DNA from: Phycomyces nitens
Lineage: Eukaryota; Mucoromycota; Mucoromycetes; Mucorales; Phycomycetaceae
Direction of reading: 5' to 3'
DNA: 64,000 bases
NCBI GenBank assembly: GCA_022702545.1
Contig: JAHRBC010000003.1
Span: 5,208,001 to 5,272,000 of the forward strand
The notes under the pieces are model-generated. The model was not told the origin of the DNA. It worked only from the letters and a program-made list of their open reading frames with translations, and searched no databases. The position numbers were made by a program, and so were the translations under genes. The number at the start of each line of letters is the position of its first letter. Position 1 is the stretch's first letter. Shown here piece after piece: positions 1-11,103 of the stretch.

Positions 1-2273
1 TCATCTTTGAAATAAAACGAAGATGGTTAAGAGGAAGCAAGACGCCGGGCACGCGACAGTATTTTCTTGATTTCCAAAAAGTGGGACACTTTCTTGGTGA
101 GGTGTATATTGTCAAATGGTGCACTCGTAAAGAATCTTGAAAATATTTGGAATTTACAATATTTGGTAATTATAATTAAATATCCAAACTTTCCGTTTTT
201 CCTTTTCTTCTTGATATTCATATAATATACTAAATTCTAATGGCTAGATGGATAGAATAAACAATGAACATTTTATATTAGCACGCTCATTCCAGTTCTA
301 GATCAATTATATATTTAATACTTGTTTTGAATTAAAATCAGTAGCAGACGATTGATAGAGCAGTTGTCTTTATAATCTTTTTATGTATTGAATATTGTTC
401 TGTTCAATAGGCGAATTAAAATAAATAAATAAAAAGGAAAAAAAGGATAATTTGATGGTGCAGGTTATTGCTTGTACAATGGTAATGACTATTTGATTAA
501 TGATTTGCTTTATACTGGCATTTTACTTGGCATCTTATAAATTGATATGTAGAGGGAGTAAATAAAGGGAGCTTTGGTTTTATGATGGCTCAAGAATACA
601 CGCCTGTGCATTAATTGAGAAAGATGAAGGAGAACATGGTTACACTAGTATTTTATGATTTGAAATATGAAAGGATGCCTAGAGATAAAACACCAATTAA
701 CACCGAGCAGTGGCTGGTGTGTAAAGGTTGCAAGTATTGGGGCGGACAATGGAAGGATCTGAATCAAATAGAGATTTGATTATATAGAGGCATTTGGGAA
801 CCCATTTTTAAAAAAAAACTCTTAATTTAGAAATAAAAATATGCTAAAATAATGAGCTTTGACTTGCCTTTTTTTTTTAACTGGAATTTATAGCCAATGA
901 TATTTAATCATTAAACCAATATCGTGATCGGCTCTGCAAAACTACATATCCGGTGCAGTTGATTGGTCTATTTCAGAAACAAATGAGTAATAAAAAAAAG
1001 AACGTATATATTTTCACTATTCTTGTATGACATTCTAGTAAAAAAGATTGAATTGTCTGATAACAAACTGACAGTATTCCCAGATGTCTCTGTAACATAT
1101 ATATATACATATATATATATGTGATTATGACCATACGATGAAAACAATCAGGGGATCGATGCCATAAAGACACAAACTAAAAAAGGCTGAATTATTCAAA
1201 AGTATAACAGATATGCTTATCCATCAGTTCTGCAACTATCTATAAGTAGTAATTAAATATATATAAAATATATGATATCTGGCTCTTGTATTTAGTTCAA
1301 GAAAACCAGGAAGAAAAGTATAATTAAATCAGTACAAAACCAAAATAAAAAAAAATTCAAACTGTGTAGCCCAATTAGCGGACATTTCTGCCAGTTGGTA
1401 TATAGTATCCACTGGCTTTTCTAGACCATTATCAGACATCCCTTAATTATTGAAATAAGACCATCTCATTAACAAGGGTCTATAATGAGCTTCCAATAAT
1501 ATACAAAATGTGCATATACTCCAATGCCATGCTTGATAATGAAAGTGCTGAAAGATAAATCCCAATAAGAAATTATAGGGGTTTAGAGACCGCGCGGGTT
1601 TGAGCGGCTGTAACAGACCTGTATTTTGTACGTGTTGGGTCCTTTTTGCCCCTAGAAAAATGAAGTAGCGGCATTGATTAGATATTTGACGTGCGATACA
1701 ATTAGATGAGTTGCACAACAAAGAATATCTGAATATATTAAAGGCCTTGGAGTTTGTTACAGGCCATCTCCTTTGCCTATAGACATGGTTTAGGTGTTCT
1801 GGTTAGATGAGGGAGCCTGTGCTGCCAAGAGAACCATCTGACGGTTGGACAGACCAGGACAGGGGGGCAAACTCGAGTGCCTGTATTCATTTTTTTTTCT
1901 TTTTTCAAGAATGTACCATTTTCAAAATGTCCGTCTATTGATAAATTTCAATTGTATAGATTTGTGTGTTTTATATATATAAAATCAAAATAGGCTTGGA
2001 TTACTGCAAGTTTTGTACTTGTACTATTGGAGTCCAATATTCTATATATATGTATATGTTGTTGTTGTTGTTATTATTATTACTATTATTATTTTTTAAG
2101 AGAAATATAAAATATAAAATATAAAATAGAAATAAAAATAAAAATAAAAATAAAAACAACAATCAGAGAACAGATCTCCGAGTTTTCTTATTTTGCTTTT
2201 GTACTCCGACAGAAAAGTATATAAACTTCTCCCCTGTGCACCTTTCCCTGCAACTTCCTTTACTAAGAAGAGA
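1..2273. other. Non-coding 5' flank, no gene seen
   Basis: AT-rich sequence with poly-A, poly-T and (TA)n runs. The open frames here are short, lack coding-type composition and show no conserved motif. A TATA-like block at 2218-2225 belongs to the next gene. I see no tRNA, rRNA or transposon. Confidence 0.6.
2218..2225 (+). promoter_or_regulatory. TATA box of the secreted-protein gene
   Basis: TATATAAA lies 48 bases upstream of the chosen ATG (2274), a normal spacing for a fungal core promoter. The frame stays open upstream of that ATG, but only through non-ATG codons, so the TATA position supports starting at 2274. Confidence 0.5.
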
Positions 2274-3179
2274 ATGCAGATTGGCCTTGTTCTTTTGGCT
2301 GCAATCGCCTCTGCTGTCACCGCACTCCCAATAACCTCCAAGTCTGTTGCAGGTGCCGAGCCTGTGGTCGTGCCTGTGGTCGTGCCTGTGGATGTGCCTG
2401 TGGACGTACCTGTCCAACTACCTAATGTCAATGTCGACCGATTTGCCCAGCTAGTCTCGACCCATCTTCAGTTTGACCATCTGGATTCCATTGTCTCTGC
2501 GACCTACAAAGAGATTGCCGTCCAATTTCAGCACCACATCCAAATCACAACCCAACCCACTGACCCATCCCAAGAACCTCTGCCAATCATCCTCAGTTCC
2601 AACCAACACACCTTTCAACAGCCCTCGGGTCCAGATGTCATGGACCTTGAGATCCTAAAGGCCCAGATGTTCGGGGCTATTCAGGCCCATACCGAGGGTG
2701 ATCTCCCAGTGGCATGGGATCGTTTAGCAGACAGACTTGGCCGACCTGCCTTGGAGTCCTTTGTCCGACACCTCATCTTATCCCATTGTGCTACGGACCT
2801 TATCCAAGAGTCCGATCAAGTGGTTCCGTCCGAGTGCCTCGCCGAAAATGCTGTCTTACTGTCCTCAAATCTCGACCAATACATTTCGAGCAATCTGTTT
2901 GATATCTTTGAAGCACTCGATTCAAGAGTCCTGCCAGATATGCTCTCTCACACTACCAGAGACCTCAAAGATGTCCTGGACTACTTTAACACTGCCTTTC
3001 TCCAAAACGACGACCAAAAACTAGTCTTGCAGGTCAAGCCATGGGTAAAAGATGCAAAGAACCCAGACAAATCGACCCTCACCGACCGTCTGATGGCCCT
3101 CAATGTCTATCCTACAAATGGAGAAGAAGATCACCCAATAGTGATATTTTCTCACTACGCCTCTTTAGCAAGAGTTTAG
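2274..3179 (+). CDS. Predicted secreted protein with Val-Pro repeats, function unknown
   Basis: Single-exon gene of 301 residues. The first ATG is followed by a clear signal peptide (MQIGLVLLAAIASAVTALP), so the product is probably secreted or vacuolar. Residues about 30-50 hold a short repeat of the VVVP/VDVP type, encoded by near-identical 12-base units. The rest, about residues 60-300, looks like a soluble, mostly helical domain with few cysteines. No catalytic motif, GPI signal or membrane anchor is visible and I do not recognise the family. The start is preferred because it creates the signal peptide and follows a TATA box. It could be a lineage-specific cell-surface or effector-like protein; that is inference. 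Confidence 0.75.
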   Translation: MQIGLVLLAAIASAVTALPITSKSVAGAEPVVVPVVVPVDVPVDVPVQLPNVNVDRFAQLVSTHLQFDHLDSIVSATYKEIAVQFQHHIQITTQPTDPSQEPLPIILSSNQHTFQQPSGPDVMDLEILKAQMFGAIQAHTEGDLPVAWDRLADRLGRPALESFVRHLILSHCATDLIQESDQVVPSECLAENAVLLSSNLDQYISSNLFDIFEALDSRVLPDMLSHTTRDLKDVLDYFNTAFLQNDDQKLVLQVKPWVKDAKNPDKSTLTDRLMALNVYPTNGEEDHPIVIFSHYASLARV

Positions 3180-3423
3180 CAAGACCAATCCAACCAGATT
3201 TCTCGATGCTTATAGACCCACCACCACCACCACCACCACCACCTACCTTCTTTCAGCCCCATTGTACATTGTTCCCCCCTGCCCCTTTCTTTGTATCCCT
3301 CATACTCTTGTTGTAGACTTGAGATTCTCTTTTATTCATTCTTCACATGCATCTTTACGCTTCGTAGTCTGCTACTTTTTTTTTTTTTTTTTACTTTCTA
3401 CAACCTTCATTGTCTGTTTCTTT

Positions 3424-3457
<34 letters not shown>

Positions 3458-4699
3458 CTGTATATACCATCCAGCAAAAATAAACACACACACACATATA
3501 TATATATATATTAAATATATATATATATTACATCAATCGCTTGAAAAATATAAAAATAAAAATAAAAATAAAAATGCCCTTTAAACCACTAAATCCCTTT
3601 TTCATTATCCATATTAATACGTTCTTTTTTTAAATATGATTGATTTAAATATAGAAAGCCTTGTTATACTTTCTTTGTTGACTCGCATAAGCAATAGCTA
3701 AACTTTGCACCCTAAAATTGGGTCAATGGACATTTGTTTTATACCTTGCCAAACAAAAAATCTATTTTGGTAGCAATCATCACCAACCAACCAATATGCA
3801 AACAAGTATAAAAATAAAAAATAAAAAGTCGCAGGGAGCCCCATTGCCTAGAAACAAACAATCCTTGCCCTTGATCCTGACCTACAAACAACAACAAGAA
3901 CAACAAGTGTTTTGAGAATCCATGTCAAGAAAAAAAAAAGAGGGAGAGGGAGAGGGAGAAGGTTTTATTTCTATCAATAGTATAAACCATTTAAACAAGA
4001 TAAAATAAATTTGTTATTGCCTAGCTACTTTGAGGGGTATATTCCAATACATCTTGGACCATCATGAGTGTTTCTTGTTATTCATAGATAAAAACAATAT
4101 TTGGAAGATTATTTTTATTTTTCTGCGTAGCAAATATGATATCGATATAGCCCCTACAAATCATCTATCTAGAGTACAAACCGCTCTTGCTCTCCGTTTT
4201 GGTTTCTTGGTGCCAAGAAAATTCTGAGGTTCAATTGATAAAAGGTCCAGTAAGACCATGTTAAAATGACACATGTAACAGCAACAAAGTATATATACAT
4301 ATGTGTATATAAATTATTTGGGATTGTAAAGTCCAAGGGTACAATTTAGACTCTTTTGCAATATCTTGTGATCCACACCACAGTTCTCCAAAAAAAAACC
4401 TTTCTTGTTCTTTTAATAAATACGGCGCCAAAAGGGATCAGATTTACTCTAGATTTCTCTAATGGTACGATGCAATATATATATATATATATATAATATA
4501 ATATAATAAAATGTCAACAAGCCTCCAAATGAAACGAGATTGCAATCATTTCATACAACTCTCTTCTCCACAACAATTGATTTTAATAAATGTCTTTCTT
4601 TATTGATTACAAGTGGCAAAAATCCATCTTGATTTCCAAAATGAAAACATATATATTTAGAAAAACTAATTTTCATTTTTGTTTAAATAGTGGGGGGTT
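3180..4699. other. Intergenic, simple repeats only
   Basis: Contains poly-T, a (CAAT)n tract at about 3424-3454, (TA)n and (AAAAT)n tracts. No open frame looks coding. It ends against the 3' end of the U1 snRNA gene. Confidence 0.6.
3424..3454. repeat. (CAAT)n tetranucleotide microsatellite
   Basis: About seven uninterrupted ATCA/CAAT units downstream of the secreted-protein gene. No function inferred. Confidence 0.85.
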
Positions 4700-4861
4700 A
4701 TAGGGAGGTAATAGCAAGCTATTCCTCCCTCAAGCAAAAATTGCGGCCTCGAGACACCAATAAGGTGTTCGCAGGAAATCCGACCATCGCTGTGCAATGA
4801 CAGTCAGGCTCCCTGTGTGTCCGGCCTCAATGATCACCAGACACACGACCCAGGTAAGTAT
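4700..4861 (-). ncRNA. U1 spliceosomal snRNA
   Basis: Read on the minus strand, the RNA starts ATACTTACCTG, the invariant U1 5' end that pairs with 5' splice sites. Stem-loop I follows with a 10-bp stem (GTGTGTCTGG / CCGGACACAC) and loop TGATCATTGAGG, like the U1-70K binding loop. Stem-loop II carries ATTGCAC in its loop, the U1A-type recognition sequence. A third hairpin (ACACCTTATTGGTGT) is next, then a U-rich Sm-type site (AATTTTTG), then a strong terminal hairpin (GGGAGGAATAGC / GCTATTACCTCCC). The length of about 162 nt is close to the metazoan 164. The gene has its own TATA box about 30 bases upstream. The 3' end is placed at the base of the last hairpin and may be off by a few bases. 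Confidence 0.93.
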
Positions 4862-4890
4862 GAGTTGTTCAGGATGAAGAAAGGTGTCCT

Positions 4891-4897
4891 ATTTATA
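4891..4897 (-). promoter_or_regulatory. TATA box of the U1 snRNA gene
   Basis: TATAAAT on the minus strand, centred about 32 bases upstream of the U1 5' end, as expected for a polymerase II snRNA promoter. Confidence 0.6.
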
Positions 4898-5128
4898 CCT
4901 TTTGGATCTACCCTCCTTTTTTGACATTCGGAATATCAAATATTCACAGTCACATAACCGTGACGTATTGAATTTCATGACTCAAAACCAGCCCAATCAC
5001 AGCACGACATGTTTGGGAGGTTAACCGAGAGATTGATTTCCCCTCCCTCCCCCCACTTTTTTCCTAAATTGAATATCCGATATCGACAGAGTAAGATATA
5101 TTTTGCAGAGTGGTCGTATCCGAGATGT

Positions 5129-5170
5129 CCGCACCATCCGCACCATCCGCACCATCCGTTCCATCCGCAC
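5129..5170. repeat. 9-bp minisatellite CCGCACCAT
   Basis: Three perfect copies, one variant (CCGTTCCAT) and a partial copy in tandem. It is GC-richer than its surroundings and lies about 270 bases upstream of the U1 gene. Confidence 0.85.
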
Positions 5171-5631
5171 TGTTCGTCTCAAAAATACTTTAACCATATT
5201 TATACACGTCTCGTGAATAGAGAATATTACACAAATGCAATGTGTGTGTATGTGTGTGTATATATATTTTTCAACCTACAAAGTATAATTGGTTTAGTAT
5301 AATATTGAAACATGGAAAGCTGGCTATTATTAAACAAAGACGCTAGGATAAAATGACATTATGTCATTATTAGGCCCATAGTTTGGAAAACAGGGCATTA
5401 GAAGACCAAGTTCAAGAAGAAGGCAAAGAAGAATCGTAATAGTTATAATAAATATCTGCCTTATGTCATGATGATGCTGTGGACAACTGGATCATTACAG
5501 CTTTCATGCAAGTATTTGTGACTTAATTTCCACAAGACTAACGCTATTTCTAAAGTATATATCCATTTTGATATGAGTATAAAAGGCACTCAACCTCAGT
5601 GTCTAGACAGCCATCTTTATTTTATCCAACC

Positions 5632-6067
5632 ATGAACAACGCTACCCATACTTCAAACGTCGAACACCCTCCTGCCAGTAAGTGTAAACCCAAGAGAACA
5701 AAAAAAAAAGGGGGGGAGGAAAAACTCAAGACAAGCCCACTAATGACCATTGTAGTGAAGGTCGGAGGCATGCGTGTCAAGAATCCCGATCCTCATCGTA
5801 CTGCTCTACAGTAAGTCAAAATTGAGCTCGATAATGCTGGTTACTAACAAGAATCTTAGTGAGAACACCTCTGAAGATGTTCCCGAGGACGAAGAAGAGG
5901 CCCAGCGCCAGATTGAGCAGGAGCAGCAAAAGGCCAATCAGATGCGCCAGACTTCTGAGATGATTGCCGAAGAAGCCAAGCGCAACAAGAACATTTCCAA
6001 GAACCCAGGCACAAATCTGTTCCAAGGCCCAAAGGGAGATTACCAGCCAAGAAGCATGAACCATTAA
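5632..6067 (+). CDS. DAP1: DAP1-like protein (death-associated protein 1 family)
   Basis: Three exons (5632-5677, 5756-5810, 5860-6067) splice with clean GT-AG ends to a 102-residue protein, the same length as human DAP1. The N-terminal block HPPAMKVGGMR (residues about 12-22) closely matches the DAP1 signature HPPAVKAGGMR. The middle is acidic and Gln-rich (EDEEEAQRQIEQEQQ) and the end is basic and polar, so the chain is probably disordered. Animal DAP1 is an mTOR-regulated suppressor of autophagy, and DAP1-type proteins have been found on dormant ribosomes; whether a fungal member does either is inference. The unspliced frame contains a poly-K/G stretch that is intronic. Identification rests mainly on the N-terminal motif and the length. 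Confidence 0.82.
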
Positions 6068-6404
6068 ATTCAATTGATTGTGTATATAGTGTATATAAAC
6101 ATTGCAAATCTATAATGGGTTATCAAAATAAACAAGAAGCCTATCATATGAAAGTTCACAAAGAATATAAAAAAATAAGAATAAAGATTGATGTGTTTTG
6201 TCATTTCTTGTGTGAGTATAACATTAGGTGTACATATATGTATATTAAGATATATTCGGCTGGGTTCAACAAGGTTCTTATTGCTATTTTTCCACCTCCC
6301 TGGAAATTTGTATTACCGCCTTTATTATTATTATTATAGTCTTTATAAACCCTCGCTTCAAATCAGCTCCTCCCCTTTTCCTCCCCTTTCCTTTCACAAG
6401 CGGC
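6068..6404. other. Short intergenic region
   Basis: AT-rich 3' flank of the DAP1-like gene, then a pyrimidine-rich 5' flank (cctcccctttcctttc) of the next gene. Nothing else seen. Confidence 0.5.
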
Positions 6405-7948
6405 ATGCGGGGAACCTCAATGTCTGCCAAAACATCCACTCACTTACGCCCCCTGTCCAAGGCACCCTTGCCAAAGATGACTGAACGCGAGAGACGCAAC
6501 GAAGAACTATCCGAACTCAAAAAGGCCCTTCAACTATCAGAGGTAATAACGCTTATTGGTGGTCGATTTGCCCAATAACTAACCAACAAACAGGCCAAAC
6601 ACAGCCAATGCAGCGTACGACTGGCAAAATGGAAGAAGATTGCCCTTGATGCTGAACGCAGTTCCTTGAAAACAACTGGTAATTAGGATTAATATACGGA
6701 GCCACTGGCTGAGTTGGTTAAAAAGAAAAGCGTTATCTAACACCTGTTTCGGCAGATTATGAAAACAAACTAAAGAAGGAGTACGAAGCACAGCTGGAAG
6801 AACTCGAGGGCCGGTACATCGAGAGATCCAAAGAAGCTGCAGAGACAATTGAGCGTCTCGAAGACACAAACAAGAAGCTCAAAAAGGAGATTACACTACT
6901 ACGGATGAAAGGTAAATATAATAATAATAATAATAATCAAAACACGTTCAATTGACTAATGCCAAGTCCAGAAAAACCCACGGCTGAGCCTGCTCGGGTA
7001 GTCCAAAGACGAGCCACTGTCCAGACTGACCAGGTATGAAAGGCGGCTGCCTTGTATTCAAATGATCGATCCTTACCGTCTTTTCTTTTTATATATATAT
7101 ATATGTAGCTATCCCAAACCGTTCCTCCTCCTGTGCATGTGAGCCGGGCAAAGTCTAATGCCCTGGTATTCAGTATAAATGTAAGCATTTTGTGACCCAA
7201 ATAAAATATCCAAACACTAACCCTCTGCGTACAGGATACAGTTCGAGCCATCGAAGATGAGTTACGATCACACCGTCGTAGACCGACTGATGAAACAAAC
7301 CTTACATCGTGTGACAAGGACGAAACGCTTGCACCAAGCCAGTCCCAGTTGCCAATCACAGACGCCGTCCCACCCACCAACACCCCATCTTATGTACCGA
7401 GCCAGCGCCATCTGCGCAACGTCGGCCACGAGGCAGTCGTCCCACGTTCTCACAGCGATCTTGGCAACAGCATCAGTCGCAGCAGAACATCAACCTCATC
7501 AGCAACATACTCTCGGCCTCCAAGATCCCGCACCCTAGAACACCTCTCCAGAACCCTTCCAGACGTCTTTAGGAAGAGAGGCAGCCAGCCCATCACATCA
7601 TCTTCCCTTCGTCCCACCCTATCTCCTTCCGAATCACCCTCCACACGCCATTCGTACAACAATGAACTCTACACCTCACCCAGTACCCCTCAGTTCGGAC
7701 ACTCTCCTTCCACAAGCAGCAGTTTCAGTAGCTATTGTTCCTCGGAGACCTCGGCAGACTATGGCCATCATGCAAACATCAACCCTCACTACGACCCTCG
7801 CTGGTGCAGTGACACTCTTACCCATGATCCAGTCTCCATCTCGCCCGACAACTATGACTACTACGATGACATCAAGACCCAGCCACTCTCCCACCAGCTC
7901 AGAGATTCTATTCTCGACAGCCTCCTTACCCAAGCCAACTACAAATAA
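6405..7948 (+). CDS. Coiled-coil protein with Ser/Pro-rich tail, function unknown
   Basis: Six exons (6405-6542, 6594-6678, 6756-6911, 6972-7033, 7109-7180, 7235-7948) give 408 residues. Residues about 30-126 form a charged heptad-rich coiled coil (for example ERERRNEELSELKKAL). The C-terminal 240 residues are disordered, rich in Ser, Thr, Pro and Arg (SRSRTSTSS, TLSPSESPSTRH), and end with an acidic/Tyr patch (NYDYYDD). No enzyme motif is present. The architecture suits a cytoskeletal, spindle-pole or scaffold protein regulated by phosphorylation, but I do not recognise a family. The first exon offers three in-frame ATGs; I chose the first. Confidence 0.72.
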
Positions 7949-8322
7949 TCCATATTATTATAACCTATATATCTTTCACTCTTTATTATTATTAATCTAT
8001 CCAATATCCTGCATTCTTTCCTTTAACCAATATTTTAATGTATATTATTCTGTTTTTTTATATTTATATATATACTCATGCTCATAATATTATCTAACCT
8101 ATCTTACACTCAAAAAACAAAAACAAAACAATACACCCCTTTCCTTTAAAACACTTAATAAACGATTATCATTATTTTTCTTTCTTTCTTATATACATAC
8201 AATTTTAAAAAAGCGCATCCACGTCACAACTATTTTTTTGTATTTTCAGACTTGCCATTAAATCCAGTCTAAAATTTTTTCATAGTACCCCCTCTTTCTA
8301 AATCAGTTTTGACGGTGCCATC
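7949..8322. other. Intergenic, RPL7 promoter region
   Basis: AT-rich, with pyrimidine tracts (tttctttctttctta) typical of ribosomal protein gene promoters just upstream of RPL7. No gene seen. Confidence 0.45.
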
Positions 8323-9414
8323 ATGGTCGCTTAGTAAGTAGATCACTAGGCACTCCAAACCTTTGCAAACAAACAACTACACACATACACACACACACAC
8401 ATGAACATGAGCGCCAATGACACCCCCCAAAAAAAAGAATTAGAAGAAAAAGAAGAAGAAGAAGAAAAGCAGTAATCCCATGTCAATTGTATATTACTTT
8501 TTATAATAAAAATTAGAAGAAAGTTGGCAATACTTGATAATAATGATAATAATGATAATAATAATGTTATTTTGCAATTATAAAATGTCAACTAAGCCTC
8601 TGGTTTTCATGTGTGTGCTGTAAATCATGATAATAATTAAAAAAGATCCAGTAAATTAATGCCTTGATAATCTAGCAACGTTCCCTCTGCCAACCAGGTC
8701 CTCGTCCCCGAGACTCTCTTGAAGAAGAACCAGTCCTGTGCCAAGGCCGCCGCCGCCCTTGTTGCCAAGAAGGCCGAGGCCAAGAAGGCTCGCATTGCCA
8801 AGAGACGCGATCTCTTCAAGCGTGCTGCCACCTACCACGCCGAGAACAAGGCTGCCGAGAGACGCGAGATCTTCCTCCGTCGTCAGGCCAAGAAGAACGG
8901 TGACTTTTACGTTCCCGCTCAGCCCAAGCTTGTCTTTGTTGTCCGTATCCGCGGTATCAACAACATTGCCCCCAAGCCCCGCAAGGTTCTCCAGTTGCTC
9001 CGTTTGTTGCAGATCAACAACGGTGTCTTTGTCAAGTTGAACAAGGCCACCTCTGAGATGCTCCAGTTGGTCCAGCCCTACGTTGCCTATGGTTACCCCA
9101 ACCAGAAGACCATCCGTGAGTTGATCTACAAGCGTGGATATGCCAAGTCCAACAAGCAGAGAATCCCCATCCACGATAACTCTGTTATCGAGCAGGGTCT
9201 CGGCAAGTACAACATTGTCTGTGTTGAGGATTTGATCAACGAGATTGCCACCGTTGGTCCCCACTTCAAGGAGGCCTCCAACTTCTTGTGGCCCTTTAAG
9301 CTCTCCAACCCCAACAAGTTGTGGCACTCTCGCAAGTTCTTGCACTTTGTTGAAGGTGGTGATGCTGGTGACCGCGAGAACTTTATCAACAAGCTCGTTC
9401 AGTCCATGAACTAA
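8323..9414 (+). CDS. RPL7: 60S ribosomal protein L7 (uL30)
   Basis: Exon 1 is only 11 bases (8323-8333). After a 342-base intron, exon 2 (8676-9414) completes a 249-residue protein, the usual eukaryotic L7 length. The N terminus is the basic helix typical of eL7 ([20 protein letters not shown]). The uL30 core runs from about residue 85 ([19 protein letters not shown]) with the conserved [19 protein letters not shown] block, and the C terminus has [12 protein letters not shown]. Codon use is strongly biased to C/G-ending synonymous codons, unlike neighbouring genes, as expected for very high expression. The protein acts in the large ribosomal subunit. The intron after codon 3 is a common layout for fungal ribosomal protein genes. 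I looked for an intronic snoRNA and found no C/D pair. Confidence 0.97.
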
Positions 9415-9717
9415 TCATAATAATAATGGTCCATTCCGTCAAAACTCATTTGCTAATAAACAATTATTATATATTTATATAATATATATATATACATATA
9501 TATAAACATTTTTTCTTTAAATATATATATGTATATACATGCATCTCTAAAGAAACATTAATTTTTGTTCTGTGAATTGCCAGTCCATAAACAGTCTTTC
9601 CATGTGATTTACCAATGCAGTCCAAATTCGCTTACCCACATTTATTTGCTGGCTGGCTGGCTTTGATGTCCAATAACCCCCTTTTCTCTTTTCCTTGCAC
9701 TTTATTATTGACAAGAA
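9415..9717. other. Intergenic between RPL7 and PEX19
   Basis: (TA)n tracts and a short GGCT repeat (gctggctggctggctt). No gene seen. Confidence 0.5.
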
Positions 9718-10869
9718 ATGTCAAACGCTGCAAACAACCACGCCCACGACGATGACTCGGACCTCGATGATCTGCTAGACGGTAACTATAGAGCCATCCA
9801 GACAAGTATACTAAACTATCTATAGATGTCCTTGATGATTTTGATGGCCTCTCCACAAAGGACATACCCTCAAAGGTCCCAGCCAAGCCCGACCAGAAGC
9901 CAAAGGCAGAGGACCCAGCAGAAGACAGTCTGGACTCTATTTTCAATGATGACGAGTTCTCTCGTCAACTTGCTGCCGGGATGGAGGATCTCATGGGGAA
10001 GATTGGGAATGGGGGCCAGGATCCCGAAATGATGCAGGCGTTTGAGCAAGTCTGGAAGTCGCTTGACTCGGACCTCCCTCCCACGGCTGCTCCATCTACT
10101 GCTCCTCCTACCACAAACAAGGATCGGGGAGTCGGATCAAGTGCCACAGGATCACAGACACCTTCTGCACAATCTTTCCAGGACACAATTGCCCAGACGA
10201 TGAACAAGTTAAAGGATAGTTCAAAACAGGTTGACGTGAGTGCTTTTTATATATATACGGTATAATACGTGCTCATGTCTTTAATAGTCATCAATTGCTC
10301 AAGAGGGAGACGATGCATTCATGGCTGAGCTCATGAAGCAAATGGAATCCCTGTCTGATACCGGGGAGTTTGAGAATGTTCTGGAAGGCATGATGCAGCA
10401 GTTGATGTCCAAAGAGATGCTGTATGAGCCCATCAGAGATCTGGCCAAAAAGGTAAATGCCAAACATCCAAAAAAAAAAAAAGAGAGAGAGAGAGAGTAT
10501 TGTCTAATGGCAAGTTTAAAATTGGGGCAACAAAAGTATCCTTCATGGCTCGAGGAGAACAAGACAAAGCTGGAAAAGGCAGATTATCAAAAATACTCTT
10601 CACAGTACAGTGTGTGCCAAGAAATCGTTGCAAAATATGAGGCTCCTGGCTTTGATGAAAAGAACGAGAGCCAGTCAAAGGAGATTATGGATCTCATGCA
10701 AAAGGTACAGACCAATACAATCGACTTGGACTCATCAGTGTTATTTTAGATGCAAGACTATGGACAGCCCCCAGCAGCATTACTTGAGGAAATGGCACCC
10801 GGAGCAAATTTTGGCAATCCTGGTGAAGTGCCAGATATGAAGGATCTTGAAAACTGCACAATCATGTAA
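9718..10869 (+). CDS. PEX19: Peroxisomal membrane protein import receptor PEX19
   Basis: Five exons (9718-9781, 9826-10235, 10288-10452, 10537-10704, 10750-10869) give 308 residues. Pex19 binds newly made peroxisomal membrane proteins in the cytosol and delivers them to Pex3. The N terminus is the acidic PEX3-binding helix (DDSDLDDLLDDVLDDFD), followed by a disordered Pro/Thr-rich linker. The C-terminal cargo-binding helical domain starts at about residue 170 and contains the family block EMLYEPIRDLAKKYPSWLEE. The protein ends CTIM, a CaaX farnesylation signal, as in yeast and human Pex19. The poly-A and GA-repeat sequence inside intron 3 (10453-10536) is non-coding. Confidence is high because all landmarks are present and phases close. 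Confidence 0.96.
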
Positions 10870-11103
10870 AGACCACGATATGTGATATAATGCTACTCTT
10901 TTTTTTTCCTCTTTTTTTTGGTAAAAAAAAGGGGGCCAATACAATCTATATATTTAATCCGTGTTATACATCAAAATACACACACCCACCCACACACAAA
11001 CACACACATATATAAATGTATAAAATGGAAGTATTGAGGATTTAAAAGTTGGATTATCTAAATAATGTCAATATCTATATGTGTGTATATGGTTGTCTAT
11101 GTC

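Larger units (their letters stand above)
4862..5631. other. Intergenic between U1 and the DAP1-like gene
   Basis: Holds the U1 promoter, a 9-bp minisatellite at 5129-5170 and AT-rich sequence. No gene seen. Confidence 0.55.

Noticed and set aside
6695..6725. tRNA-like A box (TGGCTGAGTTGG) in an intron of the coiled-coil gene
   Set aside because: No B box or cloverleaf follows within tRNA length, and it lies in a normal GT-AG intron.
8334..8675. Intronic C/D snoRNA in the RPL7 intron
   Set aside because: Yeast RPL7 introns host snoRNAs, so I looked, but there is no RTGATGA C box paired with a CTGA D box; the ATGATAAT repeats are simple sequence.
8656..9345. 229-codon antisense frame over RPL7
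   Set aside because: Shadow of a highly codon-biased gene; the plus-strand frame is clearly ribosomal protein L7.
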